Notes under the pieces: model-generated
Seen by the model: only the letters and a program-made list of their open reading frames with translations
What the model was told of the DNA's origin: nothing
The model's database searches: none
Shown here: positions 10,681 through 21,004 of the stretch, one piece after another
Layout of the letters: the number at the start of each line of letters is the position of its first letter
Position numbering within the stretch: position 1 is the first letter of the stretch
Origin: Haplomitrium mnioides
Lineage: Eukaryota; Marchantiophyta; Haplomitriopsida; Calobryales
Reading direction: 5' to 3'
Assembly (NCBI GenBank): GCA_049999725.1
Contig: JBNGIS010012112.1
Span: forward strand, 1 to 25,282
Length of the DNA: 25,282 nucleotides
Program-made: the position numbers and the translations under genes

Positions 10681-12344
10681 CATATAAGAATCACAAGGAT
10701 GAGAATATTAGATGGGTTGGATTTGTGAAAATTTGTTTGGTTTCTTTAACTACGTTGGCTGAGACGATGGCTGGATCCATGAGTTCTAGTGTGTCTCTAA
10801 AGCCTTATTTGCTTTTTCTTGCCCAACTTTCAAGACCCAATCAAATTTTCTCATTGCCCCTACTCTCCGTGGTGATGTGAATGTCTTCAATGACTTCCAT
10901 TGAACAACCATGAATTTCACTATGTGCACAAAAACGAATCATCATCATGTTATGACAGGTGTACAAGGCTTAATTACAAAGTTCCTAACGTGTTTGGAAG
11001 CTTTTGATCTCTAAGCAGACTTGATAATTGTAGTAGGCTAAATATACACATTCTTTATATAGTTGCTTCTTAACGACTGCAAGTTAAGAGATAGACTTGC
11101 ATATAAAAAGTTAGTATACAATTGTTACAATTTGAAAAGTCACCTGTATCTGATGGCCAACAATGAATTCTCCATTGTAGATTGTGTTTGTTTAATAGAG
11201 CTTGTGGAAAAGTTAGTAGTTAGTAAATATGATGCACAACGACTTCTCCATGGTTCAAGAAAATGCAGATTCTCAATCACAATGAAATCATGAGTACATT
11301 AAATCTAGTCCAAACAATCTTAAAATCATTTTCAATGTCATTGGAGAAGCCAATCATATTAGTGAAGTTCATAATTTTTTAAACTTAGTCTTAAAATTAT
11401 GCTTGACATCTTTCACAGTTGAAGAATCTAATAAGTCCAATTCTTGATCTATTTAGAGACATAATGCATGGTAACTTTGAAATCTAATTGCAGGTCATAT
11501 GTATTTTGAAGGATTGAGTTGTTCTACTAGTACACTGAACTTGCAATGTGTGTTTGGTTTTTCTACTACGTTGGTACAACATTGTACTTGTAATGTGTGC
11601 AACTTTCAACTTCTTATTACATATCATACAATGCGTTAAAAATTTGTCTGGTCTATAAAAGTAATTGTATTGAATAATTCATCATTTTGTACACTTAGTA
11701 CATATGCTCAATTCATGTGATGAAAGGTGGCGTAGTTTTGTTGCACCTCTAGTGCAAGTGCAAAAATGGCACAGCTGGAAACAAAGTACCATGAACCAAG
11801 GTAGTGAGTTTTGAAGTAAATGAGTGTATGAGACTAATGTTGGGCACTTCCTATTGCGTCTCTCCAATGTTGGTGTCAAATGGTTCTAGCTCAAACACAT
11901 CAGCGCCACTATTGTCGTCTTATTGGAAATCAAAGTCTTTTGATTGAATCTTACTCACCAACATTGGACAAAAATTTGTTGCAAGTAGCTGTAAAAGACA
12001 CCAATGCTTGCCAATTCAAGCCTAGCAAAAAGGGATCAAACACATGCAAATGTCATTATTTATTTTGGTTGATTGAAACATTCTGATTTTTGTGCACTCT
12101 TAGGCCGCATAGCTAACCCTCTCAACCATATATACCTACTTTATTTAGTCTTTATCTTTAATTGATTTCCTAATAATTGCTTTTGCTAGACTACAAGTAA
12201 AAATATCATTTGATAGTTAAACTGGAACTAGTTTATACTTGAGTTTGCTATCGTTTTAAAATTTTGCATGTAAATACATTCTAGTTGATCATTTTCTTCC
12301 AATTCATGAAAAGTCTTTTATGTGCACAAAATTGCTTCAATTTG
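10681..12344. other. No gene seen; AT-rich DNA
   Basis: Only short random frames occur (for example 11063-11293, 76 codons, and 11880-12086, 68 codons). None shows a recognisable domain, and none has a convincing neighbour or splice structure. From about 11500 to 11620 the phrase 'cttgcaatgtgtg'/'cttgtaatgtgtg' occurs twice, about 65 bp apart, a weak local duplication. Confidence 0.45.
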
Positions 12345-12985
12345 GATTCAAAGTCCATACTTGTATAAGCTTTAGCAATGCATGTGCACATGTGCTTCAG
12401 CATTCCATTAACGTGTAGGCTTCAATAGTCCATGCACATATGGGCTTCAACAACCCATGTGCACACACTTCTAAGGGTTCTAGTTCAAAGTTCTTGCATG
12501 CATAAGCTTTAGCATTCCACACGCGCATGAGCTTCAACATTCCAAGTCCACATGAGCTTTAGTAGTCTATACGTGCATAAGCTTAAGGACTACGGTTCAA
12601 AGTCCTTGCGTGCATAAGCGTCTTTTTTTATTGAATATGTTTCTAATAAATTTTGAATGTTTGATCAATTTTTGAAATTCAAAATATCATTGTTAAACTT
12701 GAAAATATTTAACAACAAATTTCATGTACATTTAGTATATATATTTGTTTGGTGATGGTCGTCCATTTTAAAGAAGAAAAATTTAAAGCAATTTTGATAA
12801 ATTTCTCATAAAAATATTTTTTTGGTACAATGTGTATGTGAAATAAGCAATTCGGATGTCACGTATTACTATCGTCAAATTGGAGATTTTTTATGCTAAA
12901 TTTTGAAATTTGGTTTTTGCAAATGCCAAATGAAACAAGAACTCAATAGCGGTTTGTGCTTCAAAGTAACAGTTGTTTCAAACAG
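12345..12985. repeat. Left inverted arm of the DUF7869-like unit
   Basis: The reverse complement of 18668-19278 aligns with this stretch almost end to end. Shared landmarks in order are a minisatellite of ~25-bp units (to about 12620), 'gcataagcgtct', 'ttgatcaa..tttgaaatt', 'aaaatatttaacaacaa', 'tttgtttggtgatg', 'aagcaattttgataaa', 'ataagcaattcggatgt' and 'gccaaatgaaacaagaactc'. Homology ends at about 12985, where repeat A begins. The arm has no coding capacity. Confidence 0.85.
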
Positions 12986-13510
12986 TGGGTTTAGAGATTT
13001 ACTTCAAAGTCTTAACATGCACAAAGCTCCAAGTTTGGGACCAAAGTCCCTACAAACAAAAAGTTTTGAGTTCTAGATAAGAGTCTTTGAGAGGTGTAGG
13101 TTCTAAATTCAACAAGATAGTCTTTATATGTACAAGATTCATGGTTTTGTATTGGAATGTAAGCGTGCAGAAGGCTCTAGCTTCCTCACCCAAGTATATG
13201 TGCATATAAGAATATAAGCTCTACAATTGAGCGCTCGCCAACAAGGACTATGCTTGCAAATGGTATTGAGCTCCGCACTAGAGTCTATGCGCATGTATGG
13301 TTTTGACTTGCGCATCAAAGTCTATGCACACATAGGTTTCCGAGTTCTAAATTGGAGTCAAGGTGTGTTTAAGGTTCTGAGTTCCACAACAAACTCAAAG
13401 CACACAAAGGATTCTGATTTCTAGATCAGAGTCTCAAAGTAAAAGGGATTCCAAGGTCTACATTAGAGTCAAAGCGTGAAAGAGGTTTCAAGCTTTACAT
13501 CAAAGTCAAT
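12976..13510. repeat. Dispersed repeat A, copy 2
   Basis: This aligns in direct orientation with 355-971. It contains a single 63-bp-type unit ('ggttttgacttgcgcatc' with 'tatgcacacata', about 13300-13360) where the first copy has four, so the array expanded in one copy or contracted in the other. After 13424 it continues with further 'caaagt'/'agagtc' phrases to about 13510. Confidence 0.75.
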
Positions 13511-13861
13511 GCTAACAAAGGATTAAGTAGTTGAATTGGGCAAATGCTTCGGCAATCCAAAAGATGTATACCTAAAGATTCAGTAGCCAAAACATTGAAA
13601 TTCTTCTAACAAACAATATAGTAGGAAAGAATATGGAAATATTAATCAACTAGGAATGATTTACATTAAAAAGTTCAAGCTATCATATAAATTCAAGAAA
13701 TTTCTTGAATGAAATTCTCAAGTGCTTTATAAAATATAGAAACTTAAATTACAACATAAGTTGAAAGGACACTATAAACAATGGGGTTCCAAAATAGCTT
13801 TAGTTACTTATATCAACTTCTTTACATTCACTTTTAAAAGATTCATCAAGATTCTCAATGT
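13511..13861. other. Spacer without gene
   Basis: This AT-rich spacer lies between repeat A and the 3' end of the DUF7869-like gene. I see no motif in it. It would be the 3' flank of the gene inside the inverted arms. Confidence 0.4.
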
Positions 13862-14490
13862 CTACCTCAATGTTGATAGTATTGATTGAAACTCTTTCAA
13901 AAAATTCAAGATTATTGTTTTATGTCTTTTGTACTCAAATAGATTTGATTTAATGGTAGATAGAGTTTCTTTCCTCAGTTGGTTTTTTTGTGTGAAAAGA
14001 AAATCAAAAGAGAGAATGATGATCAATGTTGCACCAAGTACATCAATATATAGCTTGGATTTGCATTTTCTATTTGTTGTTGTCATTCTTTCTGGAATGC
14101 ATTGTCCAGAAAATGCATCCTCAGCCTCATAAACAAACCATTGACAATGTTTTTGTTTTAAGTTTCTTCTTCATCAAATGACAAAGCTTTGAGAACTTTG
14201 GCAATCCAAAATGGTGTGCATTTTGGGTCGAGTGATGCAACAACACAATAAACATTTTGACTTTCTCATCATATAGGTTGCTAAGTTTGTGCACGTATCT
14301 TGTATGATGTGAAACAATCCTTTCTCATAGCCTAGGCGCTTTATCATAGATTGCTCAACATGTAGAAAACATACGTTCAATTGGAACATTTTCTTCTAGA
14401 TGGTGAGTATCAAACTAAAGAGTTAGACAAACATTTTGAGAATTATTACTATGGTTTGCAGATTGTGAAGGTGGAAAGGTGAATTCTGCT
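13862..14490 (-). pseudogene. DUF7869-like protein, C-terminal part
   Basis: Two islands are readable. PFWIAKVLKALSFDEEE at 14064-region frame (plus coordinates 14164-14214) matches the 'PFWIGKV' segment near the end of DUF7869 proteins. The frame at 13862-14086 gives 'LSFDFLFTQKNQLRKETL' and 'IKSNL', matching the family's closing 'xxFxLTxxxxLRKxTLxxIK' pattern. Between them lies 'QWFVYEAEDAF..QCIPE', where the family has 'HWY....YxPE'. The islands are in different frames, so at least two frameshifts separate them. Family matching is from memory of its conserved blocks. Confidence 0.65.
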
Positions 14491-14498
14491 TTAATTCC

Positions 14499-15450
14499 TC
14501 ACCTTTTTCTTTCAAGGATGTAAGTTGCAATCTCTTGTTGAGCAAGGAAAAAGTCATTCCACCATTGGATATCTAAATTTGTAAAGAACTTGTAGTAGTT
14601 TTCACTTGTGTTGTTCCTAATTGCAAAGACAACTTTCTCTGTATCAACTTCTCTTTCTTCTTTTGAGATCATTTGATTTGAGAAAATGCCTTCAAAAGAG
14701 TCAATATTGAGCTTAAAATTTCTGTCCACTTCAATTAGACACTTGAGTTGACAAATACTATCTAGAGTTAACCAAAATTCATATATTGAAATTTTTTTGT
14801 TCCAAATCTTTGCCTTTGAATCACTCAACTTGAACTTGAATCGTTGATTGAAGGTAAAATCATGTATCCTTTAAACCATGGAAGGGCATTGTTGCAAAAA
14901 CAATTTGAAATACCAAGTCTCTATCAAAATAGCTACTTGTGGTTTAGAACTATAAGACAATTGTAGCACCTTACTAAATTCATATGGTGAAAGCCTTGAT
15001 AAGTTTCAAACTTTTTGAGAATCTACTAAACATTTGATCAATTTGATCGTGAGTATGACCGATGATGAGAAATCCCACCTTGTTTTTTCAAAAAACATTT
15101 TTGGCAATAATGAGACTAAGATATCCAAATAAGATGGAATTCTTATTCTCTCATGTTGTATTGCTCAACTTAAGGTACAAGATTAGAGGTAGCATCCTTT
15201 CAAAGTCACATAATATTCTATTGAGCATTGTAATCTTCAAATTGGAGTAGTTTCTCAAGTTTTTATAGGTTAAAAAGACCATAAAAGAAAGAGCATGTTT
15301 GAATATTAATGCACCAACAACATGCACACCTACTAAACAATCTTTATCAATGTTTCTTTTGTTGGTAAAGACCATTGTGGAATCATTTTTTTTCTTTTGA
15401 TCCATTCTATCAATCATAATGCCCAAGAACTTTTGACCATCGACATAACG
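14499..15450 (-). pseudogene. DUF7869-like protein, conserved core
   Basis: The frame starting near 15426 reads GIMIDRMDQKKKN, then VGVHVVGALIFKHAL, then SNLKITMLNRILCDFE, LPLILYLKLSNTT, a TGA stop, ENKNSILFGYLSLI, another TGA, then VGFLIIGHTHDQIDQMFSRF at 15017-15076 (GHTHDQIDQMF is 15028-15060). After stops and one frameshift it continues HDFTFNQRFKFKLSDSKAK into an open 109-codon frame at 14499-14828. The D-G-M-D-Q, LDN..ENKN and GHTHxxID blocks in this order and spacing are the signature of DUF7869 proteins. Those acidic residues look like an RNase H-fold catalytic set, which is my inference. Here the aspartate of LDN is serine, so even a restored frame would lack it. I place this on the strand opposite to the small frame at 18511. 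Confidence 0.8.
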
Positions 15451-15799
15451 CTTTCTTCGATGGTTTGCAAGTTTTGTTCTTTATTTCATTTGTTGGTCAT
15501 GATGAAGAAACAATTGGTGATTATATTTGACTACATCAACAAGAAACACCAAAAAATATATCTTGATGTTCAAATTTTAAAAGATAACTTCACGCATACA
15601 TAATATTCAAACCAATTTCAGCAAATGTTTTGAGCACAACAGGACAAAACTATGAACAATGATTCAAAGACTTGTTTTCGCTCTTTAATTACAAAAGATT
15701 CAGAATAGCCATTAAGAACAACTAGGTGACCTTAGGCCAACAAACACCACTCACATATCTTAGACGTGCTTTGACTCAATATACATAAGAGATTCAACA

Positions 15800-16440
15800 A
15801 AAGAAAAAGAAAACCTTTGCGTATGTGGGGTCACAAACTAGAACTACAATTCTTGTACTAGCTTCAACTCTATATGTGCATAAGATTCAAAGAAACAATA
15901 ACAAAACCTACGTGTTTATAGGATCAAAAACAAAAACATCAATTTCTTGGCTTGCTTTGATTTTAGTCACAACTGGAATTGAAAGAAATTTAGGCAAAAC
16001 CTATGCGCGCATAGGGTCACAAACAACAACAATGATTCTTAATCTCATTTATCTTGGGTTGAGCATTGGATTGAAAGCAACAATAGCAAAACCTTGTGCA
16101 TGCTTAATATGAAAAACAACAATTAGAACAATTTCTATGTTGTCTTTGANNNNNNNNNNNNNNNNNNNNNNNNNNNNNNNNNNNNNNNNNNNNNNNNNNN
16201 NNNNNNNNNNNNNNNNNNNNNNNNNNNNNNNNNNNNNNNNNNNNNNNNNATATGAAAAACAACAATTAGAACAATTTCTATGTTGTCTTTGAGTCTCCAC
16301 GTGCTTGGATTCAAACTAAAAGTAATAAACTCTATGCAAACATAGAGTTTTACCTTAACACCTACAATTTTGATGCTTTTTTGACTCCATCTTCGTTTAA
16401 GAAACAAATCAACAATAAAAAAATCTATGCACTCTTAGAG
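15800..16440. repeat. ~92-bp tandem array with palindromic core
   Basis: Unit starts 'aaaacct' recur near 15809, 15902, 15996 and 16088, followed by degraded units near 16327 and 16420. Each starts with a version of 'cctatgcgcgcatagg' and then 'gtcacaaacaacaac'. The unit at 16000-16015 is the perfect palindrome CCTATGCGCGCATAGG; the one at 16327-16350 has AAACTCTATG, four bases, and CATAGAGTTT, a perfect 10-bp stem. The array lies between the N-terminal and core blocks of the DUF7869-like gene and so interrupts it. A 95-codon plus frame here (15825-16112) is an accident of the repetition. Confidence 0.8.
16150..16249. other. Assembly gap of exactly 100 N with identical flanks
   Basis: The 43 bases before the gap (16107-16149) are identical to the 43 bases after it (16250-16292). 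A run of exactly 100 N is the usual placeholder for a gap of unknown size. Duplicate flanks suggest two contigs that overlap but were not merged, so there may be no missing DNA; a tandem duplication at the gap is the alternative. Confidence 0.95.
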
Positions 16441-16689
16441 TAACAAAGATTAACAACTCCAAAACTAAACTTTGACTTTGGTGGCAAAAAGAGCATTATA
16501 ACAATCGTTGGTTTCAAACGGAAAGAAATCTGCTACCTTTGTCAATCTCCAAGACATTTTTCTTGCAACAATTTAATTTCTTTGCAGGTTTCATAAACAT
16601 CAAATCTATTGTGCTTTGGAATTTAAACATTTGAAAAATATGTTATTCAATGTTTTGTGAAACCAAAAAAACTTATAATACAATCAGAG

Positions 16690-17826
16690 TCCTTCTCTTT
16701 CAAATAAATTGTAGAGTAGTCATAAACTTTCTATTTTGTAAAATTATCTAGAAAATGATAAACTTTGTGAGTTGGTATTCTCTCACAACATCCTTGAAAT
16801 CAGTTGTCCATCTATTCACACACTTCTTTGGTAAACAATTCTCTATTTTCAAAAATGCCTCCAAAATCTACATTTTGAGATTTTGATACCTTTGGATTCT
16901 ATCATTCCCTATAGATAATATTAACTTGAAGGCTCTTCTATAGACAATGGTACCATTAGGTAGAGTAAATCCATTGTTAAGATTGGAGTCTTTTCTTGGT
17001 ATTCCTCACTGCAAGGTAATATCTTGATTCTTCATGCTTTGATGAAAGTACATTTCTCTTATACTTAAAAAATTTGTCTTACACAATGACAAAAAACTAT
17101 TTTGGCAACATAAAATTCTCCTCAATTTCAAAATTGATATCGTATCAAGTTTTTTCTTTACAAAGCTCTCCTTATAATGGACCTTTGGTAGCAAATTGTC
17201 ACATAAAGTGTTTGCCTGTTTAGGAAAACATTATCTTTGAGATCTGATGCACCATTAAAAATATTTTTTGTTCTACTGAAATCCTTTTTTGATCTGTATA
17301 GACTAGTTTGAGATGTAGGAGAATTTTACCACATTGAAGCAAAATCTTCATTAAAATCTTGAGCCCACTAAATGATTTTTCTAAAACAATTGGAGCTCTT
17401 GGCAATAAATCCAAAGAAATATTGAGTGGCTAAGACTCTTTCCTTGAATTATGGCCTAAACTCTTATTTGAATATTCCTCCAAATGCTTTCCATTTCATG
17501 AGAATCTTCCATTCTCACTTAGAGGTCCAACTTATGTAGAGTAATGCTTTTTGTCTTAGAAACAAATAAATTTGGATCATGGAAATTGTCGTCATTATCT
17601 ATTGCTAACAAATAAACCTCCACAATGTTTTGATGATTGTGACTTGAACGTTTGGTTGTTGACTTGATGGTGTCTTTCTTTTTTTTGAATCTCAAAGTAT
17701 GAGCTTTGGTTTGAGAGAAAAAAGTCTTGTTGTAGTGTTGAACCCTTTCTACTTGATAGTCATTGTGTGATGAAAATCTCTTGACAAAATAAATTTTGAT
17801 TGCTTGACCAACATGTTTGATCTAAT
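16690..17826 (-). pseudogene. DUF7869-like protein, N-terminal part
   Basis: From 17825 to 17548 a frame without stops but without a start reads about 93 codons, basic and polar (for example 'TLRFKKKKDTIKSTTKRSS'). After broken sequence (17414-17006) it continues with 'FVKKKLDTISILKLRRIL', then 'GFTLPNGTIVYRRAFKLIL' and 'SIGNDRIQRYQNLKM' near 16872-16960, then 'CVNRWTTDFKDVVREY'. In DUF7869 proteins a 'xxYxLxGxxVCxxxFxxxxGIxxxRIxR' segment lies upstream of the core, and this agrees in order and content. The usual cysteine-rich segment before it is not readable. The match is weaker than for the core. Confidence 0.5.
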
Positions 17827-18510
17827 ACGTGCATAAGGTTGAGTCTTGGATCCTATGCGTGCATAAGTTTCACTTACACGAACTTCCTCTATTAATGTAT
17901 CTTGTTAAAAAACTAGGATGTTTTTGCCCAAAGTACTTGCCATCACATTTGACACTCTTGGTGCTCCAGGAAATTATCTCCAATTGTTGACCAAAACTAC
18001 CAATTTATGAGAAGTTGAATTCTAAAATTCTAATCTCTTCTTGCCTTTGAACACTCTTGCCATTTGAAAATGCTAATAAAAATTTGAAAAATTCAAGGAA
18101 TGATTTAAGCAAACATTTTCTTTAGATGTTGTGTATAACCAAAATATGGTTTTGTTTTTTGAGAAAATTTGACAAAACAACAAAATAGTGCAAAGAAAAA
18201 AGAAACTAAAAAGATGACAAAGATCAATGCTTTTATATACTAACTTTTCTTTTGCATGGTTTGAAACTATGTGTCAAGGGCTCTGCGAACACATTTTTGG
18301 CAATAAAATATATTTTTTGAAATTAAGATAAAAAAAGAGCAACAATGGAAAGTTTCTTTCCATTATTGCTAGTTGAGTTACAAGATCATCCTTTCTTTTT
18401 GTGGTTATTTTTCTAATTTTTGTTTTTGGCATATTTTGCCCTTCAATTTTTTGAGACCTTTTATCCTTCCTTTTCAAAATAAAATTTTTACACATTTTTT
18501 TAGAGGAGAA
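17827..18510. other. No gene seen; two palindromic-core motifs
   Basis: At 17825-17880 two phrases occur, 'atacgtgcataagg' and 'tatgcgtgcataag', each a variant of the TATGCGCGCATA core found in the tandem arrays. The rest is AT-rich and shows nothing recognisable. Frames at 18274-18495 (minus) and 18373-18588 (plus) overlap each other and look random. Confidence 0.45.
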
Positions 18511-18690
18511 AATGGCATCTCAAGCCATTGCTCCAAAACGAGCACAACCAAAGCCTTATCAGTATGCCAATATGTTGAAAGCAATTGAGCCCATCAAATT
18601 AGCCAACGAATGGTTAGTTTGTTGTGGTACCATTAGAGACATTGAGCATCATCTTTACCTTTTACAAGGTGAAGAACAACCGCTACTTTG
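18511..18690 (+). CDS. Small ORF at the inner edge of the right arm (unrecognised)
   Basis: The frame begins 'gaaaATGGC', close to the preferred plant start context, and encodes 59 residues starting MASQAIAPKRAQPKPYQY and ending LLQGEEQPLL. I do not recognise the sequence. There is no signal peptide or membrane segment. Composition is less AT-driven than neighbouring random frames, which is why I keep it. Its last codons enter the right inverted arm, so its end may have been set by that junction, and it lies divergent to the DUF7869-like gene. It could be a first exon, a second gene of the unit, or chance. Confidence 0.3.
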
Positions 18691-19278
18691 AACCAAAAAA
18701 CCAGTTCTGAGTTCTTATTTCATTTGGCGTTCGCAAAAACCAATTGTCAAGTTTTAGCATAAAAAATCACCAATTTGACGCTAGTAGTATTTTTTGCAAA
18801 AAAAAATGTAAATTTTTACATCCAAATTGCTTATTGAAGTACACATTGCATTAAAAAAATCTTTCTATAAGAATTTTATCAAAATTGCTTTTAAAATGTT
18901 TTCTTTAAAAAGATGAGCATCACCAAACAGAATATATACTAAACACACAAGAAAATTGTTGTTAAATATTTTAAGGTTTGACAATAATATTTTTAATTTC
19001 AAAACTTGATCAAAACATTCAAATTCACTAAAAGTATGTTCAATCAAAAATAGACGCTTAGGCACCCAAAGACTATGAATCGTAGTCTTAAAGCTTATGC
19101 ATGCATGAACTACTAAAGCTCATATGCAATTGGAATGTTGAAGCTCATGGAAACGTGGAATACTAAAGCTCATGCATACATGAACTTTGAACTAGAACTC
19201 TAAGGTGTATGAACATATGGACTATTGAAGCCCATGTGTGAATAGACTGTTGAAGCTTATGCATATCTAGATTGAAGC
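18668..19278. repeat. Right inverted arm of the DUF7869-like unit
   Basis: This is the inverted partner of 12345-12985. The inner part (18668-19050) is unique AT-rich sequence and the outer part (about 19050-19278) is a ~25-bp minisatellite with units such as 'gaagctcatgcatacatga'. The arm is cut at 19278 by chromovirus copy 2, and its minisatellite resumes at 24204. Arms differ by many substitutions and small indels, so the duplication is old. Confidence 0.85.
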
Positions 19279-19666
19279 TGTAAAAGAACTCAAAGACAAA
19301 ATTCAAATGAGTAAGAACTCATAGTGAACTCTAATAAAGCTCTTCAACCAAAAGCAACTCAAAGCCCAAGCTAAGACCAAGAGTGCAAGCAAAAGCCAAG
19401 CAACCAAAGAACCCAAGTGATTTGAGAGGAACTCTAGAGGGAGGAGTGGGGCAAAGAAGCCCTTCTATTCATACAAGAGAAGAGGGCATCATTCCTCTTT
19501 CTTCACTTATAAGTCACTTCTAATTTCAACCCTAAAAGCGACTCTCTACTAAAAGTGACTTTGAAAGCAAGTAATCTTATCTCAACCCTAAAAGTGACTC
19601 TCTACCACTTTCTTTACTCCTCTCTATTTGCTTCTGAATAACACAACATAGTACTTATACTATTAC
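19279..19666 (-). repeat. 3' LTR of chromovirus copy 2
   Basis: It runs from TGTAAAAGAAC to ACTATTACA on the plus strand. It contains the 24-bp word 'tcaaccctaaaag..gactctctac' twice, at 19526-19549 and 19582-19605 (one mismatch), upstream of the promoter on the element strand. Its TATA box has mutated to TATGAATA. Confidence 0.93.
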
Positions 19667-19683
19667 ATAATCCCCACCTTTTA
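19667..19683 (-). other. Polypurine tract, copy 2
   Basis: On the element strand the sequence just before the 3' LTR reads AAAAGGTGGGGATTA, a typical polypurine tract that would prime plus-strand cDNA. The stop codon of the polyprotein (TAA at 19681-19683) overlaps its start. Confidence 0.85.
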
Positions 19684-20980
19684 ATCGATGACATCCTCGT
19701 CATTGCCACAACTTTCAAATATTTGAATAGCCCTTTGAGCATTCTCAAGATTTGAAAAAGGTTCTCCAGTAGCATCATGAAGTGAATAGCCTTTCTATAA
19801 AACCTTGCATTGAACTTGTGGATGTTGCCATTGCTTAATAACTCTTTTCGCCAAAATGTGGTCCACCCCAAATTGTTCATGATCATCAAGAACAATAGCC
19901 GGAGGAGGAAGTTGAACACAATTTGGAAAAGAAGATGGACTAAGAATAAAATGCTTTAGTTTAGAGATATGAAGCACATGATGAATCTTCATATAAAGAA
20001 GAAGGTCAAGTTTTTAAGCAACGAAAGAAATAACTTGAGAAATAGAGAACAAACCAATCCAAGAAAAAGATAACTTACGGACTTTTGTATCTAAAGACAA
20101 TGGAAGATCATAAGTAGATAACATAACTTGGTCACCTAAACAAAAAAAAGCAATCACGACGATGGTTATCGACATATGTTTTTGCCGATTTTGAACAACA
20201 ATAAGATGGTTGCGAGCATCTTGCAAGGAAGAAGATAAATGAGACAAAAAGTAGAAATACATAACATAAAAAGAAGAAGAAAGAAAGAAACCCATCGGGA
20301 ACAAGAGGATATTGACTCTAATTAAAAAACAAAGGAGAAAATCCAGTACTTGCTTGTTTGGAGTTGTTGTAGGCAAACTTCACAACCGGTAAGAAACTAT
20401 TCCAATCAATACGATGAACATTGATGAACGCGTGAAGCATATCCTCCACAGTGCAATTAGCACACTCTGTTTGCCCATCTATTTGAGGATGATAAGCAAT
20501 AGATATAGAGAGTTTGGTACCCAAAAGTGTGAACAACTATCGCTAGAACTTTCTTGTGAATCGTGGATCTCTATTAGATACTAATACCTTTGGCATGCCA
20601 TGATATCAAAAGACTGTGTCAAAGTAAATCTTTGCCTTTTGTGGAGCATCCACTGCATCTACTATCGATGCTAGATGAATTTGTTTGTTTAGCTTATTCA
20701 CAAACACCACAATGGTAATAAACCCACATGGCGTGGTTGGAAGCAAAGTGAAAAGATCTAAACTTGCATGTTCCCATCAAGTAGTAGGAATTGGTAATGG
20801 TTGAAGAAGACCAGATGGTTTTTTATTTGAAGCATTGTTTCATTGACAACTCTCACAAAAACGAATAGAGCTACAAAAGTCTTGAGGTAGATTTTGCCAC
20901 CACCAAGTGCATTGAAGCAACTCCATAGTCTTGTGTACCCCAAGATTCCCAGATATTAGAATGTCATATGCTTCTTGTAA
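19681..20980 (-). pseudogene. Integrase with C-terminal chromodomain, copy 2
   Basis: Core: 'FTLLGTKLSISIAYHPQIDG' followed by QTECAN (20318-20536), which holds the glutamate of the D,D-35-E triad. The region upstream (20560-20900) contains broken pieces of the catalytic core. Downstream, in another frame, is 'GDQVMLSTYDLPL' (GPY/F-type region, about 20100-20140), then 'HHVLHISKLKHF', then the chromodomain starting 'FGVDHILAKRVIKQWQHPQ' (about 19805-19865) and finishing, after a frameshift, with 'DATGEPFSNLENAQRAI' and the stop at 19681. The chromodomain in chromoviruses is thought to guide insertion to heterochromatin, and it is the basis for calling this a chromovirus. Several frameshifts make the protein non-functional. 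Confidence 0.88.
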
Positions 20981-21004
20981 ACGAGCCATTCAAAGCGCAT
21001 TATC

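Noticed and set aside
15825-16112. 95-codon plus-strand frame with repeated residues
   Set aside because: It is produced by translation of the ~92-bp tandem array; similarity between its segments is only DNA repetition.
16049-16407. Minus-strand frames crossing the N run
   Set aside because: They are open only because N codons cannot be stops.
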